Below are positions 55,121-64,000 of a stretch of 64,000 nt of DNA, piece after piece. This DNA comes from Steinernema hermaphroditum (lineage: Eukaryota; Nematoda; Chromadorea; Rhabditida; Steinernematidae). The stretch covers positions 8,246,001 through 8,310,000 of the forward strand of contig CM059622.1 of the NCBI GenBank assembly GCA_030435675.1, read 5' to 3'. How positions within the stretch are numbered: position 1 is the stretch's first letter; each line of letters starts with the position of its first letter. Under the pieces are notes generated by a model that ran no database searches, had not been told where the DNA came from, and was given only the letters and a program-made list of their open reading frames with translations. The translations under genes were made by a program, and so were the position numbers.

Positions 55121-58100
55121 ATGAGTGATGGCCTGGAAGACATCTACGGCTCGTCAGCCACGCTCACTTTTGTCGACACTGCCGAAGACGAAGATGGGAT
55201 GATGCTAGGAGCGGCGACCCAGGATTCTCAGTTCGAGTTGGAACAAGGATTCACTATTCCTTCGCAGAGTGATCATCTGACCGGGGCGACTCTCACAGAT
55301 GACGACTCGTCACAGGCGACTCAAATATCTTTTCAAGACGAAGAGGAGATCTGCATGTACAATCTCCCACCTCATGCCTGCCGGTTTGTGGCTTTCTCCC
55401 TTGACCAGTTAGAATGGAATTTCGTTGTAGATACTGTGGAATTCATGACACAAGTTCTGTTGCCCAGTGCATCGCCTGCAGAAAGTGGTTTTGCAACGGC
55501 AAAGGAAGCACGAGTGGCAGCCATCTGATCAACCATCTGGTTCGCTCACAACACAAGGAGTTGGCTCTTCATCGTGATGGAGCTCTTGGAGATACACAGC
55601 TTGAGTGTTATCAATGCGGTTCGAAGTAAGTTACTCAGCGTATGAGGGAGGTAAGCACCGTGCGTTGTAGGAACATTTTTGTGCTCGGCTTCATTCCGGC
55701 AAAAGCTGATTCCATCGTTGTTGTGCTGTGTCGCCTCCCTTGTGCGAACCAGGCCACACTGAAAAACGTTAACTGGCAAGCCGAAGACTGGCGGCCCCTT
55801 ATTCAAGACCGACAGCTGCTCAATTGGTTGGTTACCATACCTAGCGAACGCGACCAGTTGCGTGCTCGGCAAATCTCAGCAGCCCAAATCAACCTGCTTG
55901 AAGACATTTGGAAGGTGAACTAGCCCGAAAAATGTGGTTTGTTACGTTGCATCGTGTAATATTTAGGAAAATCCAGACGCAACTCCCGATGATCTTGATC
56001 GACCCGGCATTGACTGCGAACTCGAGCGGGTCATGCTGCGATATGAAGATGCCTATCAATACAGACGCGTATTTCATCCTCTTGTGCAGGCAGAGGCAGA
56101 TTACGACAAGAAAAGTAAAGAAGCTCTGACGCAGTCTGTCGGACAAGTTCGTTGGGATATTGCGCTCAACAAGAAAGTGTTAGCATTCTTTCACTTACCA
56201 AAATTCCATGATGGAAGTACGTGGACTTTGTATGACGATTTTCTGAATTATTGTTTAGATATAAAACTGATGATTGGTGATGAACTCAAGCTGAAACATT
56301 ACCAAACTCTAGATGGGTCGGAATGGAGCTCTGTGGGACAAGTTGTGAAGATTCCTGACAGTAGGTTTCTAACTTGTGCACAGTCAGTGCATTTGATTTT
56401 GTTTAGATCACAACGATGAATTCGTTCTTGAAATGCGCTCCATGGACCACGATACGGTTCCAGCAGATAAGAGAATAAACTTTATCTGCGAATTTGTTTG
56501 GAATTCAACGTCTTTTGACAGGTCTGACCTTAGCTTCCCTTTCACATATCCTTGTTCAATTGCATTTTTTTTTGCTACAGAATGTACCGTGCGTTGGATA
56601 GGCTGGAATCGTCTGAACGATGCGTTTCCCAGTATATCTATCACAAGCTTATGGGACATGAAGTGGACGACATTCTTTTCAAAGTGCAGCTCCCAAAACG
56701 TTACACGGCTCCTGGTCTGCCCGATCTGAACCACAGTCAAGTTAATGCGGTCAAGACAGTTTTGCAAAAGCCCTTGTCCCTTATTCAGGTAATATATTTT
56801 GTGCTTTATATCTTGTACCTTTCGTTTTCAGGGACCTCCTGGTACCGGGAAAACTGTTACCTCAGCCACACTCGTTTACCATCTTGTGAAGCAAACTAAT
56901 GGTCAAGTTCTTGTTTGTGCCCCATCGAATATTGCCGTTGACCAACTGGCTGAAAAAATTCATCGTACTGGCTTGAAAGTTGTGAGGCTGTGCGCTAAGG
57001 GAAGAGAAACCGTCGAGAGTCCGGTGGCGTTTCTGTCCCTTCACAATCAACTAAAAGCTCTACATGGTGCAGCTGAGCTTCACAAACTTATGCAGTTGAA
57101 AGTGAGATAGAGGCTTACGTTTTTGTGCTGATGGAAGTGCTTCAGGATGAAATCGGTGAATTGTCTTATGTCGATGAAAAGCGGTTCAGAGCTCTCAAAA
57201 ATGCCAAAGAGCGTGAACTTCTTTCACAAGCCGATGTAATTTGTTGCACTTGCGTGACTGCTGCTGACAAACGATTGAAACAGATGGAATTTCGGTGAGT
57301 CTCTTTGGTTCATATATAAAGAAGGGTCCATTTCACATTGCAGTTGCGTTCTTGTTGATGAAAGTACACAAGCCACCGAACCAGAAGTAATGGTTCCTGT
57401 TGTCACTGGCGTTAGGCAACTAGTGCTAGTCGGTGATCATTGTCAGCTTGGACCAGTGATAATGTGTAAAAAGGCTGGAAACTCTGGTTTGTCCCAGTCT
57501 TTATTCGAGCGTCTGGTTATTCTGGGAAACCGACCTATCCGGCTTCAAGTGCAATACCGTATGCATCCCGCTCTTTCGGCATTTCCTAGCAATGTGTTCT
57601 ACGAAGGAAGTTTGCAGAACGGTGTTACGGAAGGAAAGTTGTTCTGTTTCCGGTTTCGATTATGCGAAGAAATATTTAGGTGAACGACAGCTTAATGGAA
57701 TTGACTGGCATTGGCCATCAACGGACTGTCCCATGCTTTTCTGGAATTGTAACGGACAAGAAGAACTGAGTTCATCTGGAACTTCGTATCTGAATCGAAC
57801 GGAGGCCGTTAATGTTGAGAAGCTGACGACGCGTTTCTTGAACGCTGGATTTCTTCCTGAGCAGATCGGAATTATCACACCATACGAAGGACAGCGTGCC
57901 TACATTGTTCAGTTTATGCAGTCTCAAGGCTCGTTACACACGAAACTCTATTTGGACATAGAAGTGGCCAACGTCGACGCTTTCCAGGTTTGTTTATTTC
58001 AAACTTGTTCAGTGTTATCACATATTATAGGGTCGAGAGAAGGATATAATTATCGTTACATGTGTTCGATCGAACGAGAATGCTGGAATTGGATTCCTAA

Positions 58101-58963
58101 ATGATCCACGTCGTTTGAATGTGGCATTAACCCGTGCTAAGTACGGCTTAATTGTTGTTGGAAACGCAAGAGTTTTATCACGCCAGTTGCTGTGGAATCA
58201 TCTCCTCACGACTTTTAAAGAGAAAAACGTGCTCGTTGAGGGACCCTTGAATAATCTCAAGGTCTCTCCCATAAATTTGCCCAAACCGAAGCCTCTTACC
58301 AATGAAAACAATCCCGCAAGTTCATTTGTTGTATTACTTTTCACAACTGAAGGTTTTAGGGCGCCCGCTTTATGAGTACGGCTATGTATACTATGAAGGA
58401 AATGATGATTGGCCCTTACGAGAAGGAGCGCGTACACGTTCGTGATTTGGTCGGTATTCAGGATCCACAGGGAATGCTGTACAATCAGGACTTTTCTTCT
58501 GGATTGCCAATGCCTGTCCACATGTTTATGCCTCCTCCTCCACCCAATGACCTTAGTCCTTACGGTGTTTCGCCCGCAGCTTTTCCCGTTGTTACAGGTA
58601 TCCGGTATTCTTATTGGTATTTGTCATGTTAATCGTGCAATTGCAGACGCTCGTCGTACTGTTGGACAGCGCCGTAGCGCTACCCGGAAAGCGCGCTCTT
58701 CAAAGAACAATAATATGAGCCAGAATTCGAATTTCGAAGTTGGATTTTTCGCTGCCTCCCAGGAGCCTGGAGCGCACGTCAGCAGCATTTCGTCCCAGCC
58801 ATTCAGTCAGGGAACTGATGGCGGATGGGCCGTGTCGCAAAACGATCAATGCCCCTCGTGGTCGGGAGCAGCAGGCGCCTCTGATATGGGAATGACGCAG
58901 CAACTGGAGGCCCAGATGGAGAACTTGTTTCTATCACAGGACAACGCTATGGGACGCGATTGA
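55121..58963 (+). CDS. smg-2: RNA helicase UPF1 (nonsense-mediated decay)
   Basis: ATP-dependent RNA helicase at the centre of nonsense-mediated mRNA decay. Fourteen exons: 55121-55383, 55431-55625, 55671-55914, 55967-56216, 56259-56360, 56407-56521, 56581-56788, 56832-57101, 57146-57294, 57344-57645, 57680-57987, 58031-58315, 58360-58597, 58647-58963; 1081 aa. The Cys/His domain ([27 protein letters not shown]) binds UPF2. Walker A GPPGTGKT is at residue 460; the Walker B box is [12 protein letters not shown]; motif VDAFQGREKD spans an intron. The C-terminus has SQ/TQ sites ([13 protein letters not shown]) for SMG1. Intron 12 (58316-58359) is GC-AG with GCAAGT. The 57646-57679 intron is only 34 nt; a 46-nt intron starting at 57634 with a GA donor would align better. 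Confidence 0.96.
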
Positions 58964-59297
58964 TGCAACGGAGAAGTTGATTGAAGCAGAGGGCCTCTCA
59001 AGCTATGCGGTGATGACGACTGACTTTGTTCATGACCGGCGTCTTGTGGAGATAAGCAGCAGAGATCCGTGCTCTCTGTTTTTTACTGAACCCTAAAGCA
59101 CAACGTGCTTCAGTGCGTATATCTCCATAACCTTTGTTAAATTATGCTTTCCTTTGTTCTCACAAGAGGAAGCTATAATAAATCATCTGTTGTTTGTGTC
59201 GGAATGGCGTGGTTGCTGTTTCTTGTCAGCCTCACATATTGCAGATTTATCAACCGTTTGTTGTCGTTTGCTTTCTAGTGCTCTCTTGATTTTTCAG
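58964..59297. other. UPF1-NSUN2 intergenic region with trans-splice candidate
   Basis: 334 bp on the same strand. It ends TTTTTCAG directly against the NSUN2 ATG (59298). A second acceptor-like TTTCTAG lies 20 bp upstream. Either SL trans-splicing or a short 5' UTR intron could use it. Confidence 0.55.
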
Positions 59298-61844
<2,547 letters not shown>

Positions 61845-62086
61845 CTATTGTTGCCATTGATGTTATTGTTGGCTATGTTGTTGAAGATAAATGTTACTTG
61901 TTTTTGGAAGGGACGCGTTTCCCGATTCGCATGGTAGTCATCGCCACTCTGAAGTACTTCTAGGTGCGAAGAGGTCTCGACGCGATTTATATTCCATTTG
62001 AACGGATTTTGAAGTTGGTGCAAATCGGCGCGTGTTCTCCAGTCCTCGACGTGCGGCGTCAGGTGCCTCAGATTCTCTTTACAGGG
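61845..62086. other. NSUN2-EED intergenic region
   Basis: 242 bp, same strand on both sides; ends CTTTACAG two bases before the EED ATG. No other gene. Confidence 0.5.
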
Positions 62087-63483
62087 ATGGGTGACTCTAA
62101 GGCTTCCCAATGTCCTCCGGAGTTCGTGTGCTCCGCGGTGCAGCAGCAGAAGCAGGGCCACACGCTGTACGGCTGCGCCTTCAACCAGCTGCTCCCCGAC
62201 GACTTCCCGCCGGTCCTCGCCACCGTCGGTGGCACACGGGCAAGTCCTCCACGCGCTTTACTCGAATCTCCCGTTTAGCTCACCGTGTACATGTTCACCG
62301 ACGACGACTCGAAGTCCTTCTTCCCGATCATTCAGTACCAGGACCCCTGTGTAAGTACCCTCCCGTGCCTCTGTGTAAGTACCCTCACAAGCCTTCTTCT
62401 TTAGAAGGAGGAGAGCCTCTACGCGATCACATGGACGTACAACGCCGTGACGGACCGCCACGCTTGCGTCATCGGCGGAGAGCGCGGAATCATCCGTGTC
62501 GTCGACTCTTCCGACGGCCGTGTATGGAAGGTGAGCCTCCGAGGCGTCCTCCGAGATCCGCTCTTTTGTACAGACCCTGATCGGACACGGCGGCGCCGTC
62601 AACGACCTCCGCACCTTCAGCAAGGACTCCTCGATTGTCGCCTCGGCGTCGAAAGACCTCACCGTGCGGCTCTGGAACGTCCGCTTCAGCGAGTGCATCG
62701 CCATTCTGGGAGGCACCAGCGGACACCGGGACCAAGTCCTCTCCATCGTAGGCGAATGGCCTTCCTAGCGCCGCAAAGCGCGTTTCAGGACTTCGACGAG
62801 AGAGGCGAGTACCTCGTCTCCGGCAGCATGGACCATTCGATCATGTTGTGGAACGTCAGCGGCGACACAGACGTCGGGAGAGCGATCGAGCAGTCGCTGG
62901 ACCCGGTGAAGCCGCGGCCTCAACCCGTGGAGCTCCACTTCCCCGTGGCGCAGTCGCGCGACCTGCACGCCAACTACGTCGACTGCGTGAGGTTTGTCGG
63001 CGAATTTCTGATTTCGAAGTCGTGTGAACGAAACATCCAACTGTGGAAGTTTGGGGAAGTGCGCGACGGCGCCGCTGGGCGCGGCAACAGCGGCGTCGTC
63101 GAGACCTTCTCTTGCCATATGGTCCTCATGAACATGCCCGACCTGGACACCTGGTTCGCGCGGATGGACGTGGACCTCCACCGGAAGGTGAGCAGGCGCA
63201 GACCTCAGACCGTCTTCTGAATCCCATTTCAGTATCTTCTCTGCGGGACGCAGTCCGGGAGCCTGCGTTTCTGGAAACTGGACGAAGGGCTTCCGACGAG
63301 AACTCAGTAAGTGGCGCTCTCGAGTGCGTTGGTGACAATTCCCCTAGCAACTTCGAGGTTCGTGGGTACGTGAAGAATTCGCAGTCGAAGTTCATGGTCA
63401 GGCAAGCCGTCTTCTCGCACAGAGGGGACGTCGTGGCAGCATGTGGAGCGAACGGATTGGTGGCGAGGTTCGACAGGGTGTGA
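62087..63483 (+). CDS. mes-6: Polycomb protein EED (PRC2 WD40 subunit)
   Basis: WD40 propeller that reads H3K27me3 and activates PRC2. Exons 62087-62239, 62279-62350, 62405-62530, 62574-62747, 62789-63187, 63233-63306, 63348-63483; 377 aa. Blades match EED: TWTYNAVT and GGERGIIRVVDS, LIGHGGAVNDLR, SASKDLTVRLWNV, ILGGTSGHRDQVLSI, SGSMDHSIMLWNV, NYVDCVRFVGEFLISKSCE. The extended N-terminal region of human EED is absent. Intron 1 (62240-62278) is GC-AG with GCAAGT; splicing there recreates ATVGGTRLTVY in line with the human protein. Intron 2 contains a duplicated donor 24 nt downstream of the first. Confidence 0.94.
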
Positions 63484-63676
63484 CGACGGCGCCGCAACCG
63501 GAGATGATCTCAGTGTGATTTGTGTTCACCCAAACGAGCTTTTTCCTCATAAACGTTTTTCCTTCCGCGTTGTTTGTTTTCTCGAACAGTGTCTCCGGAA
63601 GTTTTGCGATCTTTGCACCTTCGTGGGTGGCCTCTGTCAGTCTGCTCGGACCGTTCGACTTGTCGTCGCTTTTCAG
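63484..63676. other. EED to RCC1-like intergenic region
   Basis: 193 bp ending in CTTTTCAG directly against the next ATG. Same-strand spacing suits an operon. Confidence 0.5.
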
Positions 63677-64000
63677 ATGAAGAAGACGTTGTACGGGTTT
63701 GGCCTCGGCGTCGACGGTCAGTTCGGAATCCGCCTCAGCGGCGTCGCCGACTCCGGTTGCGTCGTCGCGCCCCAACAGCTCTTTGGAGTGCCGCTGGACG
63801 AGCACGGCGTGAGCGTGAGTTCGGTGGCGTGCGGGGAGAGGCACACCGTATTGCTGAGCGCCGACGGGAAGCTCTGGAGCGTCGGGGCCAACGAATACGG
63901 GCAGCTGGGCCGTTCCGGAGCTGACCATGGCTCCTTTACGATCTACCCGGTGGACATGAATGTCGGCACGAGGATCATTCAAATCGCCGCAGGTCAGAAT
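63677..64000 (+). CDS. RCC1-repeat protein, N-terminal part only
   Basis: Open from ATG 63677 to the window end (108 codons, incomplete). RCC1/RLD propeller repeats are visible: YGFGLGVDGQFG, ACGERHTVLLSADGKLWSVG, ANEYGQLG, IIQIAAGQ. Such propellers occur in RCC1 itself, HERC ligases and Nek8/9-type kinases. From memory, a HERC gene (herc-1) lies near smg-2 and nsun-2 in C. elegans, so a HERC-type ligase is plausible but cannot be shown from this piece. The start follows TTTTCAG directly. Confidence 0.85.
   Translation, partial: MKKTLYGFGLGVDGQFGIRLSGVADSGCVVAPQQLFGVPLDEHGVSVSSVACGERHTVLLSADGKLWSVGANEYGQLGRSGADHGSFTIYPVDMNVGTRIIQIAAGQN

Overview
This window is nuclear DNA of a small-genome animal, very probably a nematode of the rhabditid kind. 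The protein-coding genes are animal genes with GT-AG introns of mostly 37-52 nt and a strong TTTCAG acceptor. Genes lie a few hundred bases apart, and several start codons sit directly behind a TTTCAG or ACAG acceptor with no nearby upstream exon, as in spliced-leader trans-splicing. The order UPF1, NSUN2, then an RCC1-repeat gene also recalls the C. elegans smg-2 / nsun-2 neighbourhood (from memory). No bacterial, organellar or phage signature was seen. All gene models were assembled by eye; exon joins were checked for phase and against remembered family sequences, not by database search.

Layout. Positions 1-11.8 kb are a repeat island: a minisatellite, several copies of a dispersed repeat related to the head of an RTE-type retrotransposon, a DD37D Tc1/mariner element with perfect ends, a broken RTE-type LINE, a nest of inverted tRNA-like sequences split by a foldback element, and a palindrome-rich 2.4 kb stretch (8.35-10.74 kb) that encloses one small coiled-coil ORF. 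From 11.8 kb onward the sequence is gene-dense: Golgi class I alpha-mannosidase (-), CRTC (-), p120 RasGAP (+), TFIIS (+), EXO70 (-), C9orf78/TLS1 (+), USP5 (-), a decayed MULE-like transposon with two minisatellites (27.4-29.1 kb), NF-YC (+), TAMM41 (+), a small secreted or membrane protein (-), MARCHF6/Doa10 (-), methylmalonyl-CoA epimerase (+), hnRNP M (+), an NTF2-like protein (+), ESRP/fusilli (-), a two-pore potassium channel (-) whose largest intron hosts a second mariner element and a tRNA-like palindrome, a second RTE copy (-), NUP93 (-), UPF1 (+), NSUN2 (+), EED (+) and the start of an RCC1-repeat gene (+).

The genes are housekeeping and regulatory: transcription (TFIIS, NF-YC, CRTC, EED), RNA processing and decay (hnRNP M, ESRP, TLS1, UPF1, NSUN2), ubiquitin and ER quality control (USP5, MARCHF6, mannosidase), traffic and transport (EXO70, NUP93), signalling (RasGAP, K2P channel) and mitochondrial metabolism (TAMM41, MCEE). 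Close same-strand spacing makes NF-YC/TAMM41 and UPF1/NSUN2/EED/RCC1-like candidates for operons. Points of interest are the palindromic elements of the first 11 kb, stop-free introns of 3n length that look like insertions in the proteins, three GC-AG introns sharing GCAAGT, a 7-mer repeated in ESRP introns, and a lost phosphotyrosine-binding arginine in the first SH2 of the RasGAP.
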